A stretch of DNA of 38,987 nucleotides from Sphingomonadales bacterium. GTDB taxonomy: Bacteria; Bacteroidota; Bacteroidia; UBA7662. The stretch spans positions 1-38,987 of the forward strand of contig VHAX01000021.1 of the NCBI GenBank assembly GCA_016872215.1, given 5' to 3'. Shown here one piece after another: positions 8,516 through 16,871 of this stretch; within the stretch, counting starts at the first letter, position 1; each line of letters opens with the position of its first letter. Below the pieces are notes generated by a model. It searched no databases and had not been told where the DNA came from. It saw nothing but the letters and a program-made list of their open reading frames with translations. Position numbers and translations under genes: made by a program.

Positions 8516-8765
8516 TCAGCAAGCCAATCAAAAGAGCCCACCCTACGGTGGGTTTTTTTTTGGAAATTCAGCAAGCCAATCAAAAGAGCCCACCCTACGG
8601 TGGGTTTTTTTTGGACATTCAGCAAGCCAATCAAAAGAGCCCACCCTACGGTGGGTTTTTTTTGGACATTCAGCAAGCCAATCAAAAGAGCCCACCCTAC
8701 GGTGGGTTTTTTTTGGACATTCAGCAAGCCAATTGAAAGAAGTCAATTTCCAAGTGGGCTTTTTA
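8516..8765. repeat. Tandem array of four intrinsic terminators, plus a degenerate fifth
   Basis: A 51-bp unit (first copy 52 bp) is repeated at 8516, 8568, 8619 and 8670. Each begins TCAGCAAGCCAATCAAAAG and contains the stem AGCCCACC / GGTGGGTT with loop CTAC followed by eight or nine T. Copies are nearly identical; the first ends GGAAAT where the others end GGACAT. From 8721 a fifth copy keeps TCAGCAAGCCAAT, then diverges into another hairpin ending GGGCTTTTT. On the minus strand the same stems are followed by CTCTTTT, so the array can also stop the convergent transporter transcript. Confidence 0.92.
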
Positions 8766-8818
8766 AGACACAGGTCATGCTCGATTGGTAATGTGCGAAA
8801 AATAGACTGGGTTTTTTC

Positions 8819-10402
8819 TCAACGCACATTCCCCATCAACTTGCGCATCATGGGCGATAGAAGCAAAAGGGCTACGCCAGCGATCACGGCATAACCACCG
8901 AAGAGCCTGTAGCCCTCGGTATAGGCATTCAATTTGTCGAGTGCCGTAGCGTTGGATTGTTCGGCCACTATGCTTGCGCCAAACAAGCCAGCCACATATT
9001 GTCCGTAGGCACTTGCCAGAAACCACATCCCCATCATCAGCCCTTGTAAGCGCGTTGGGGAGAGTTTTGTCATGATCGACAGGCCAATAGGCGACAAACA
9101 CAATTCACCGAGGGTCACCACGAAATAGGCTACAGTGAACACGTCGAGTGAGGCGATGCCCTCCGCCGTGGCAAAAAAACGAGTGGCATAAAAAGTATAG
9201 AAAGCCAGTCCAAGGAAAATGAAACCAAGTCCAAACTTGACCACCGTATTCGGTTCTAGTTTTTTGCGACTCATGGCTACCCAAAGCAAGCCCAACAATG
9301 GGGCAAAAAGAATAACGAACAGGGAGTTGGCTGCGTTGTTCACCCCATTGGGGTCGAGGATCACACTTCCCAGCAAACGATCGTTGAGGTTGTTGGCCGC
9401 AAACAGGCTCAAAGAGCCGCCCGCCTGTTCGAAAATGGCCCAGAAAATCACCGAAAACAAGATAAACATGAGTGCCGCCACCAGCTTCCGTACTTCCGCG
9501 GCGGAATGGCGCGACATCTCATATGCCAGATAGAGCAGGCTGAAGGGACCGATGGCATACATAAAATAATCGGTATAGACCGTGTTGGCCACCATTTTCA
9601 TGATTACTGGTACCGACAGGAGCGCTCCGGCAAAAACCGCCCATTCCTGCCAAAGAAATCCCGCCACACGTCGACCTGCGTCCTGTGAACCGGAAGAACT
9701 GTGACTGGATGAATCAGAAACGGAACCAGAAGCCGATGAGTCATAGTTTGCGGGTGTAAGTGGACTTGCCCCAATCGGGCCCATGCTGCGCCGGGTGAAC
9801 ACAAAAGTGAGCAGACTGATGCTCATCACCACCGCCACCAGTCCGAAAGCCACATTCCAACGCAGCACCTCAGGCACCCAGCTTGAAAACAGGCTCCCCT
9901 TACCAATCGCGATACAGGCATAGCCCCCAAAAAGTGCGCCCATATTGATGCCCGAATAAAAAAGCGAAAACCCCGCATCGCGGCGGGCATCGTCCTGCCG
10001 ATACAAAGCCCCAACCATGGTAGAGATATTCGGCTTAAAAAAGCCCGTGCCAATGACATTAAAAGAAATGCCCAGAAAGAAATACGACTTCGGATCGGCG
10101 GCCAGGATGAGACTGCCGCAAATCATAAGAAGTCCGCCCCAAAAAAGCGACTTCTGAAAGCCCAGAATGCGGTCGGCAAACAATCCCCCGATAAAAGTGA
10201 ACGCATACACAAAAGCCTGAGTGGCCCCATACTGCAGGTTTGCCGCCTTTTCATCCATAAACAATTGGTTTACCATGAAATAGGTGAGCATGCCCCGAAT
10301 GCCGTAGAAGCTAAAACGCTCCCACATCTCGGAGAAAAACAAGTACCACAATTGGCGGGGGTATTTCCCCTCAAAAGACTGAATGGAGGTTAGGCTCTGC
10401 AT
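8819..10402 (-). CDS. POT-family proton-coupled di/tripeptide transporter
   Basis: 527 residues with about 12-14 membrane segments. POT (PTR2) carriers import di- and tripeptides through the inner membrane with protons. The family signature in helix 1 is present (EMWERFSFYG, an ExxERFxYYG variant), as are GGLFADRILG after helix 2, the GTGFFKPNISTMVG motif, and FSLFYSGINMGA. A Ser-rich cytoplasmic loop (about 218-240) separates the two halves. Third in a row of three paralogues; the start lies 22 bases downstream of the previous transporter's stop, so the two are probably one operon. It ends facing the terminator array. Exact substrate range cannot be read. Confidence 0.9.
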   Translation of the reverse strand: MQSLTSIQSFEGKYPRQLWYLFFSEMWERFSFYGIRGMLTYFMVNQLFMDEKAANLQYGATQAFVYAFTFIGGLFADRILGFQKSLFWGGLLMICGSLILAADPKSYFFLGISFNVIGTGFFKPNISTMVGALYRQDDARRDAGFSLFYSGINMGALFGGYACIAIGKGSLFSSWVPEVLRWNVAFGLVAVVMSISLLTFVFTRRSMGPIGASPLTPANYDSSASGSVSDSSSHSSSGSQDAGRRVAGFLWQEWAVFAGALLSVPVIMKMVANTVYTDYFMYAIGPFSLLYLAYEMSRHSAAEVRKLVAALMFILFSVIFWAIFEQAGGSLSLFAANNLNDRLLGSVILDPNGVNNAANSLFVILFAPLLGLLWVAMSRKKLEPNTVVKFGLGFIFLGLAFYTFYATRFFATAEGIASLDVFTVAYFVVTLGELCLSPIGLSIMTKLSPTRLQGLMMGMWFLASAYGQYVAGLFGASIVAEQSNATALDKLNAYTEGYRLFGGYAVIAGVALLLLSPMMRKLMGNVR

Positions 10403-10424
10403 AGGTTGTTAACGGGATAGTGTG

Positions 10425-12074
10425 TTAAGATTCCTCACCCATGGAGCGGTTCAGCCAACGTAACATCAGGAACATACCCGCGGCGGCCACCCCCAAAAGG
10501 GTAAAATTTACAAGGAAGAAATCGCTCTTGTGGGCATAGCTATCCCACATGGTGGCCAAGATCCCACTCAGCTTGTTGCCAATGCTCGTGCTCAGAAACC
10601 AGCCCCCCATCATCAGAGCGGTGAGTCGGCGTGGACTCACCTTGCTCACCAGACTAAGGCCCATCGGACTCAAAAATAACTCCCCGATGGTTATCACCCC
10701 GTAGCAGACCACAAGCCACCAACCACTGGCTTTCATCTCGCCGTTTTTGCAGACATAAACAGCGGCCACCATCACCAGGGTACTGAGTGCGCTGATAAGG
10801 AGTCCCCATGCGATCTTGGTGGCCGTACGCGGTTCTTTTCCCCGCCTGCGCAAAAGAGCAAAGAAGCCCACCACCACTGGCGTCAGCAGGATCACCCAAA
10901 GCGGGTTGATGCTTTGAAATAACTCTGTATTGAACAGATGGAGCGACTTGCCTTCGGCCGGCATACGCTCCGCCTGTAGATTCTTGAAATACACCAGTTT
11001 GCCCCATTCCTTCACTTCCTTACCGTCGACCTTCACCACCTTAAAATTCGCGTCGTAGGCGGTCACCGAATCAACTTGGTTGGGGGCCGACTCGGCCAGG
11101 TAGAGGGCTTCAGCGGCAGGACGCACCAGTTCGGGTACCTCCCTGTCGGTATAGAACTGTGCCCAGGTGGTGAGGGCGGTGCCATTCTGCTTAAAAACGG
11201 CCCAAAACATAATGCTCACAGCGAAAATACTGAGCAGAGCTGCCAGTTGACGCTTATCGTCGACCGCCGCCCGAATCCACAGACCCACGTAAAACACCAC
11301 CACAGGAATGGTCGCGAAAATAAAGGCATCCGTACTGTCGCTGCCCAGCAGGTTACCCGGAATCATCCAGGCGGCAATGCCTACCACTACGGCCGGCAGG
11401 AAAACGGTGCCAAATACTCTGGCGAGCGACATATCCTCCTTTTGGGCAGGTTTACGCACATCGGCGTGCCGATAGTGGCGCAGACCCATAGCAAAAACAA
11501 CAAGGCCGATGAACATCCCCACGCCGGCGGTCATAAAGGCCTCACCCCAGCCATATTTGTTGCGCATGAAGGCAGCAAAAAGGTTGCATATACCCGCCCC
11601 AAGGTTAATCCCCATGTAAAAGATGTTGTAGCCGCTGTCCTTTTGCGTATTGTAGCGCTCATCGTTATACAAATTGCCCAGCAGCGTGCTGATGTTGGGT
11701 TTGAAAAAACCATTGCCCAAAATGATCAGCAGGAGAGAGATGTAAAATGTTGTCATGCCCGGCAGGGCGAGTCCCATATACCCCAGACCCATTAAAGCCC
11801 CACCAATGAAGATACTCTTGGTATAGCCCAAGATACGATCTGCTAATAGTCCACCCAGAAAGGGGGTCAAGAAAACAAATGCGATGAACGTACCGTAGAT
11901 ATCGGCTGCCTCCTTGCGATCCATAGCCATTCCCCCGGTGGCGATCGGATCGGTCAGATAGAGTTGAAAAATTCCAATCATCAGATAATACCCGAAGCGC
12001 TCCCACATCTCGGTGAGAAACAGGAAGGGGAGTCCTGAAGGGTGTTTGCCGTTACCGGAGGGTACTGTTGACAT
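10425..12074 (-). CDS. POT-family peptide transporter with extra periplasmic-type loop
   Basis: 549 residues. Family motifs: helix 1 EMWERFGYYLMIGIF, GGLLADRILGYTKS, GNGFFKPNISTLLG, YNIFYMGINLGA and the C-terminal LSPMGLSLVSKVSP. In helix 1 the usual ExxERFxYYG ends in Leu instead of Gly, unlike the two neighbours. After about residue 300 there is an extra soluble stretch of about 75 residues (around VRPAAEALYLAES to LHLFNTELFQ) that the other two lack; similar inserts occur in one branch of bacterial POT proteins. The stop is 22 bases before the next transporter's start. The 249-base gap upstream to the third paralogue may hold its own promoter. Confidence 0.9.
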   Translation of the reverse strand: MSTVPSGNGKHPSGLPFLFLTEMWERFGYYLMIGIFQLYLTDPIATGGMAMDRKEAADIYGTFIAFVFLTPFLGGLLADRILGYTKSIFIGGALMGLGYMGLALPGMTTFYISLLLIILGNGFFKPNISTLLGNLYNDERYNTQKDSGYNIFYMGINLGAGICNLFAAFMRNKYGWGEAFMTAGVGMFIGLVVFAMGLRHYRHADVRKPAQKEDMSLARVFGTVFLPAVVVGIAAWMIPGNLLGSDSTDAFIFATIPVVVFYVGLWIRAAVDDKRQLAALLSIFAVSIMFWAVFKQNGTALTTWAQFYTDREVPELVRPAAEALYLAESAPNQVDSVTAYDANFKVVKVDGKEVKEWGKLVYFKNLQAERMPAEGKSLHLFNTELFQSINPLWVILLTPVVVGFFALLRRRGKEPRTATKIAWGLLISALSTLVMVAAVYVCKNGEMKASGWWLVVCYGVITIGELFLSPMGLSLVSKVSPRRLTALMMGGWFLSTSIGNKLSGILATMWDSYAHKSDFFLVNFTLLGVAAAGMFLMLRWLNRSMGEES

Positions 12075-12323
12075 AAATCAGAATGTGTATTAAATTGATA
12101 AAACTACAAATTGATTGGTTTTTCGATGCTACAAGTGTGTCCGAAGAGGGTGAAGGGGTGAAAGGACGTTCAAACGATAGGAAGATCAGGAAGGTTGCTT
12201 TATGTATGTGGTGATGTTGATCATCGGTCGACCGGTTGTTCATTATGAACGATTGAATGGGTGATTAGGATCATCGGTTGATGATAGAGTTGGGGGTGAC
12301 AGTGTCGTCAGGAAAATTACAGG

Positions 12324-13802
12324 TCAACGAATACCGTGGAAGAGTTTGTTGACGAGTGGACTCACCACAACGAGGAAGAGGCCGATGCCTACGGTAACCA
12401 ACCCCATAGTGCTGTAGACATCCACATAGGTGGCCAGACTCGTGGATGCATCTATTGATGAGGCACCTTCACCCCCTCCATGCTCGGCACCGGTGAATTT
12501 GGCGAGCATACCCGCAGCATAATTGGCTCCGGCAATACTCAGGAACCAAGCACCCATGGCCGTAGCAGTCATATCCTTCGGAACGAGTTTAGTCACCATA
12601 CTCAGGCCGATTGGGCTCAAAAACAGTTCACCCGTGGTATGCAGCATATACAACAATGCCAACGTCCACAGTGGAACCTGATACTCCACAGCGAGTGGTG
12701 CTGCGAGGAGAATCACCAAATAGCCTAGACCCAGCTGCAAAATGCCAAGTCCGAATTTCATCGGTATGGAAAAGTCACGTCCAGTCTGCTGCAAGCGCAC
12801 CCACATGATGCTGAACAACGATCCAAACAGAAGAATATAGGCCGGGTTAAAAAACTGAGTGGTGGCGGCACCCATTTCCCAACCCCCAATCATGCGGTTC
12901 ACATTTCGGTCGGCAAACAGAGTGAGGCTGCTACCGGCCTGTTCGAAGCAGGCCCAAAATACCACATTAAAAAGCATCAGGATGATAAAACCAATCATTT
13001 TGTCGAGCTGTACACGACCATCCTTTACGCCGCGGGCAATTAGTGAGCCCAGCACATACACGGCCACGGCGAGCAGCACATAACCTGCAATATTGGTGTT
13101 GCGCAAGAGGAAGTAGAGCACCGGAACAAGAGCCAGACAGCCCAAAACAACGAGACTAAATGGACTCAAAGGCCCCCATTTCGGGGTGTGGAGCGTTTCG
13201 GGAGAAGGCGGCGCACTCACATGGCTGTAGTGACGGCCACCTAATTGAAATATGAGCACCCCCAACAACATCCCCACACCGGCGAGGGCAAAACCGGCAC
13301 GAGCTCCATACATGTGGCCCACCTCGGCGCAAACAGTGGTGGCGAGCAATGCACCCAGGTTAATGCCAATGTAGAAGATGGTGAAACCCGAGTCGCGGCG
13401 CACATCACCATCGGCATACAACTTGCCCACCATGGTGCTGATGTTTGGCTTGAACAGACCGTTGCCAACAATGATGATGGCCATACCCCAAAACAGCAGC
13501 ATTTCGGAGCCCTCAACGATTACAAATTCACCGATGGCCATAAGAATACCGCCGAGCAGCACGGCTAATCGCGAGCCAAGAATTTGGTCAGCAATGCGCC
13601 CGCCCAAAACGGGCATCACATACACCAACGCGGTGTAGGCACCGTACACGGCGAAGCCCTTTTCGTCGCCCATTTTCAGCGACTTCACAAGATAGAGCAG
13701 GAGCAAGGCGCGCATACCATAATAGCAAAAGCGTTCCCACATTTCGCTGGCGAAGAGAATCCAGAGGCCCCGGGGATGGGTGAGTTCGGCGTTGGCGTTC
13801 AT
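12324..13802 (-). CDS. POT-family peptide transporter
   Basis: 492 residues. Signature in helix 1 is EMWERFCYYGMRALL, a full ExxERFxYYG motif. Other family motifs: GGRIADQILGSR, GNGLFKPNISTMVGKLY, FTIFYIGINLGALL and LSPIGLSMVTKLVP. Imports di- or tripeptides with protons across the inner membrane. It is transcribed in the same direction as, and lies 139 bases downstream of, the dipeptidyl peptidase gene, so peptide release and uptake are encoded side by side. It differs enough from the two downstream copies that the three are not a recent duplication. Confidence 0.9.
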   Translation of the reverse strand: MNANAELTHPRGLWILFASEMWERFCYYGMRALLLLYLVKSLKMGDEKGFAVYGAYTALVYVMPVLGGRIADQILGSRLAVLLGGILMAIGEFVIVEGSEMLLFWGMAIIIVGNGLFKPNISTMVGKLYADGDVRRDSGFTIFYIGINLGALLATTVCAEVGHMYGARAGFALAGVGMLLGVLIFQLGGRHYSHVSAPPSPETLHTPKWGPLSPFSLVVLGCLALVPVLYFLLRNTNIAGYVLLAVAVYVLGSLIARGVKDGRVQLDKMIGFIILMLFNVVFWACFEQAGSSLTLFADRNVNRMIGGWEMGAATTQFFNPAYILLFGSLFSIMWVRLQQTGRDFSIPMKFGLGILQLGLGYLVILLAAPLAVEYQVPLWTLALLYMLHTTGELFLSPIGLSMVTKLVPKDMTATAMGAWFLSIAGANYAAGMLAKFTGAEHGGGEGASSIDASTSLATYVDVYSTMGLVTVGIGLFLVVVSPLVNKLFHGIR

Positions 13803-13941
13803 AAAGGATTTAGTTTGATGAAAATGGAGAGCAGAGTGTTAGATTTCAGGGTTCAGAGTGTCGTATTTTTAGGAACTAATCGACAACTGTTTGAACACGA
13901 GTGGCCAAAACTAAACAAATATGAGGAAAGACCGCGCGTCG

Positions 13942-16284
13942 CTATAAATTTTCACGCAAAAAACGGGTGATGGTAGTGAATAAGTGCAAACGCGTGTTAC
14001 CCCCGCCGATTCCGTGGTTCTTATCGGCGTAGGCCATAAAATCAAAAGGCTTGTTGGCTTCGGTCAACTTCTGGGTCATCACCAGGGCATTCTGGAAGTG
14101 CACGTTGTCGTCGGCCGTGCCATGAATGAGGAGGTAGGCCGATTTCAATCGATCGGCGTAGGTCGATGGGGAGTTGTCGTCATAGCCCCGTGCGTTCTCC
14201 TGTGGCGTGCGCATGAACCGCTCAGTGTAGATGCTGTCGTAATAGCGCCAGTTGATGACCGGGGCTACGGCCACCGCCGCTTTAAACAGTCCATCGCCCT
14301 GAACGGCCGCAAGTGAACTCATATAACCCCCAAAACTCCAACCGAAAATCCCGATGCGGCCGGGGTCTACATAAGGAAGCCCCTGCAGGTAGCGCGCAGT
14401 CCCTTTTTGGTCCTCGAGTTCATACTTGCCCAATTGAAGGTACGTACATTTTTTGAAATCTGCCCCGCGGTAGCCAGTGCCACGGCCGTCGACGGACACT
14501 ACAATATAGCCTTCCTGGGCAAGGTACTGAAACCACATATAGTACTGACCGAGACTAGCATCGACCGTTTGGCTGCCCGGCCCACCATACACAAACATCA
14601 ATACGGGGTATTTCTTCCGTGCGTTGAAGTCGGGTGGCCGAATCATAAATCCGTTGAGGGAATCCCCGGAGGGACCAGTGAAAGAAAAAAACGAACGGGG
14701 GACCATCCGGTATTGAGCCCATTGATTGCGCAGTGTCTGGTTGTCTTCTAATACCCGTATTTCCCGACCGTCGCTGTGGTGGAGCGACCAGACCGCCGGG
14801 CTGTTGATGTCGGTATGCTGCCGGATGTAGTAGCGGAATGTAGAGGAGAAGAATGCCCGAGTTTTGCCCCGTTCCGGGCCGGGTAAAGGCCTTGCAGCCG
14901 ATCCATCGAGAGATTGCACAAACAATCGGCGCTCCATCGGGGTAGGGTCCGCGAGGGAATAGTAAATTTGGTTGGTCGACTCATCTACCCCGTAGAAGTC
15001 GGTGACGTCGCGGTGGGGTTGACTCAAAACACGGATTTCGCGGCCGTCGATTTGGTGGAGGTACAACTGCTGAAAACCGCTTTTCTCACTGCTCCAGATA
15101 AATTCGCGACCATTTTTGAGGAAGGTGAGGTCATCGAGGATATCGACCCAGGTCTGGGCACTGTCGGTGTGCACCACTTGGGTGGCGGTCGACCTCGGGT
15201 CGGCCATCACCAATTCCACCCGGTTCTGGTGGCGATTCACCCGCTGAAACCAACAGCGGTTCGGATCGGTGGTCCACCCCGCCCGTGCGATGTACTGGTC
15301 GACCTCAGACCCGACATCTAATTTCTGCCGAGTGCCGCTTCCCAGTTCATATGTATGTAGCTCCACCACGGCATTTTTTTCACCCGCTTTCGGGTACTTA
15401 AAGTGATAGGGCTCCGGGTATAGGCCATTGAATAGGGGCATCACAAATTCAGGCACCTCCCGCTCGTCGAATCGGTAGTAAAGCAGACGGCGGCTGTCGG
15501 GCGACCAGAAGAAAGCGCGGGTGAATCCAAACTCTTCTTCGTACACCCAATCCGTCCCCCCGTTGATGATTTCATTGACCCGACCATCAGTTGTAATTTG
15601 GATTTCAGTATACGTACTTAAATCGGTTATAAACAGATTGTTGTCGCGCATAAACGCAATTTTATCTCCATCGGGGGCGAACTGTGCAAAGGCCTGTTTG
15701 TCGCCCAAACTCAAGTGGTTGATACGCCCCGAGCGGAGGTCCACCACATAGTTGATTTCGCGCGATGAGTAGCGGTAGATGGGTTCGGTTTCGGTCGACA
15801 AAAGCAACCGCTGTTCTCGTGAACAAAAATTGTAGTCGTCGAATTCGAGGGTGTCGCCCGATACGGGGTCTATGAGTTGGCCCGCACGGAAGAGGGTATC
15901 CACTGGCTTACCTGAGGCATAGGCATAGCGGATGATGTGGCCTTTGGATACCGCGGTGTAGTGCTCACCGTCGGTCATTGATCGCAGTCCGCTCACACCG
16001 CGCTGACTAAATTTGGGACTGGCGAAGATGTCCTGGAGCTCCAGCTTTTTTAGGGTTTGCTTCTTTCGGGGTTCCGCCGCACGCGTTTCAATGTTTAGCA
16101 ACGACAGACAACCTAAAAGGAACAATCCCAGCACAAAGTGGCGGGGTGTTGCTATGGATCTTAAGTGTATTATACCCGGACTGCGGTGGTTTTGACTTGA
16201 ACCGGGGTATAATGGGGCAGGGCGTTCATTAAAAAAAGTGGGTGCCGAAGCACCCACCGATGGAACAGGAAATTTTGAGTTCAT
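13942..16284 (-). CDS. Dipeptidyl peptidase IV, S9B family
   Basis: 780 residues. Residues 50-68 are a hydrophobic signal segment after an unusually long polar N-terminus; no closer in-frame ATG exists and a TATTTTGG element at 16309-16316 suggests transcription starts just before this ATG. An eight-bladed propeller (about 100-530) includes the DPP-IV double-glutamate motif WVYEEE (residues 246-251), which binds the free N-terminus of the substrate. The alpha/beta-hydrolase domain has nucleophile Ser650 in GWSFGG, Asp725 or Asp726 in GTADDNVHF, and His757 in DKNHG. It releases X-Pro or X-Ala dipeptides outside the cytoplasm. Three POT transporters follow downstream on the same strand, a fitting partnership. 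Confidence 0.93.
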   Translation of the reverse strand: MNSKFPVPSVGASAPTFFNERPAPLYPGSSQNHRSPGIIHLRSIATPRHFVLGLFLLGCLSLLNIETRAAEPRKKQTLKKLELQDIFASPKFSQRGVSGLRSMTDGEHYTAVSKGHIIRYAYASGKPVDTLFRAGQLIDPVSGDTLEFDDYNFCSREQRLLLSTETEPIYRYSSREINYVVDLRSGRINHLSLGDKQAFAQFAPDGDKIAFMRDNNLFITDLSTYTEIQITTDGRVNEIINGGTDWVYEEEFGFTRAFFWSPDSRRLLYYRFDEREVPEFVMPLFNGLYPEPYHFKYPKAGEKNAVVELHTYELGSGTRQKLDVGSEVDQYIARAGWTTDPNRCWFQRVNRHQNRVELVMADPRSTATQVVHTDSAQTWVDILDDLTFLKNGREFIWSSEKSGFQQLYLHQIDGREIRVLSQPHRDVTDFYGVDESTNQIYYSLADPTPMERRLFVQSLDGSAARPLPGPERGKTRAFFSSTFRYYIRQHTDINSPAVWSLHHSDGREIRVLEDNQTLRNQWAQYRMVPRSFFSFTGPSGDSLNGFMIRPPDFNARKKYPVLMFVYGGPGSQTVDASLGQYYMWFQYLAQEGYIVVSVDGRGTGYRGADFKKCTYLQLGKYELEDQKGTARYLQGLPYVDPGRIGIFGWSFGGYMSSLAAVQGDGLFKAAVAVAPVINWRYYDSIYTERFMRTPQENARGYDDNSPSTYADRLKSAYLLIHGTADDNVHFQNALVMTQKLTEANKPFDFMAYADKNHGIGGGNTRLHLFTTITRFLRENL

Positions 16285-16345
16285 GCCTGTGCGGATTGGG
16301 GTAGGTCGCCAAAATACGCAAAATCCCCACAGATGAACTGATTGC

Positions 16346-16789
16346 TTACTCCTCTAAGTGGAGCTCTTTGATGACTTCCACCGCTTGGTTGCCGGATTTG
16401 TCGGTCGCCTCAAAAACGATGTGGTATTCGCCGGTGTCGACCGAGGCCGGGATCACAAGCATTTCGTTCACATTAGCGCTCAGTCCGCTGATGGGGTACA
16501 CCTTGGCCCACTCCCAACTGGAAGTGGGGGATGACAGGCGGTGACCGTGTCCGTCGGCTGTGTGTATTTCGATGCGGGAGTTGAGCAATTCTTTGTTGTC
16601 GCTGTACGATGCACTCAAATCCAATGTATCGCCCGGATGTGCATCTGCATGATCCGATGCGGGATTCAGTACTGTGATAACTGGCTTTTCCTTGTCGGCA
16701 TCGTCTTTGCCGCACGAGAAGAGCAAGGGTGTGGTGAGCGCTACCAATAGGGCTGAGCGCAGAAGGGAGTGGGAAAAAGAATGGATCAT
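16346..16789 (-). CDS. His-rich Ig-like lipoprotein, DUF4625-like
   Basis: 147 residues from the ATG at 16789. The frame is open to 16843, but that extension would run through the promoter and operator, so the internal ATG is preferred. The signal peptide ends LLFSC (Cys26, lipobox), giving an anchored protein with one beta-sandwich: KPVITVLNP at the start, SGNQAVEVIKEL at the end. Histidines cluster in DHADAHPGD and in HTADGHGHR. The pattern resembles DUF4625 of Bacteroidota, whose role is not known to me. Metal binding is an inference from the histidines and from the twin palindromes over its promoter. It lies between DPP-IV and dnaK, same strand. Confidence 0.7.
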   Translation of the reverse strand: MIHSFSHSLLRSALLVALTTPLLFSCGKDDADKEKPVITVLNPASDHADAHPGDTLDLSASYSDNKELLNSRIEIHTADGHGHRLSSPTSSWEWAKVYPISGLSANVNEMLVIPASVDTGEYHIVFEATDKSGNQAVEVIKELHLEE

Positions 16790-16808
16790 AAAAGTAGAGG
16801 GTCTATAA

Positions 16809-16853
16809 TGCAACAAAGTTGCACAATTTTTTACTTTGTGCAACCTTGTTGCA
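16809..16853 (-). promoter_or_regulatory. Twin 15-bp palindromic operators over the lipoprotein promoter
   Basis: TGCAAC-AAA-GTTGCA (16809-16823) and TGCAAC-CTT-GTTGCA (16839-16853) are two copies of one 6-3-6 inverted repeat, centres 30 bp apart (about three helical turns). On the minus strand a promoter GTTG-N19-CAACTTTG sits inside them: the -33 element in the upstream palindrome and the -7 element in the downstream one. A dimeric regulator bound to both would block the polymerase. The layout and size suit a Fur-family regulator such as Zur, but I cannot name it from sequence. Confidence 0.75.
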
Positions 16854-16871
16854 AAAAAAAACTGGATATTC

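Noticed and set aside
8509-8746. Repeat proteins on both strands (17-residue period) across 8509-8746
   Set aside because: They are the 51-bp terminator units read as codons; 51 is a multiple of three, so the frames stay open by chance.
11076-11795. 239-codon plus-strand frame opposite a POT transporter
   Set aside because: Antisense shadow of a clear membrane protein gene; its product is His/Gly-rich without domain character.
12225-12285. Short palindromes CGGTCGACCG and ATCATC-GGTT-GATGAT between two transporter genes
   Set aside because: They are short, have no T tail and no clear place relative to a promoter, so I do not call them operators or terminators.
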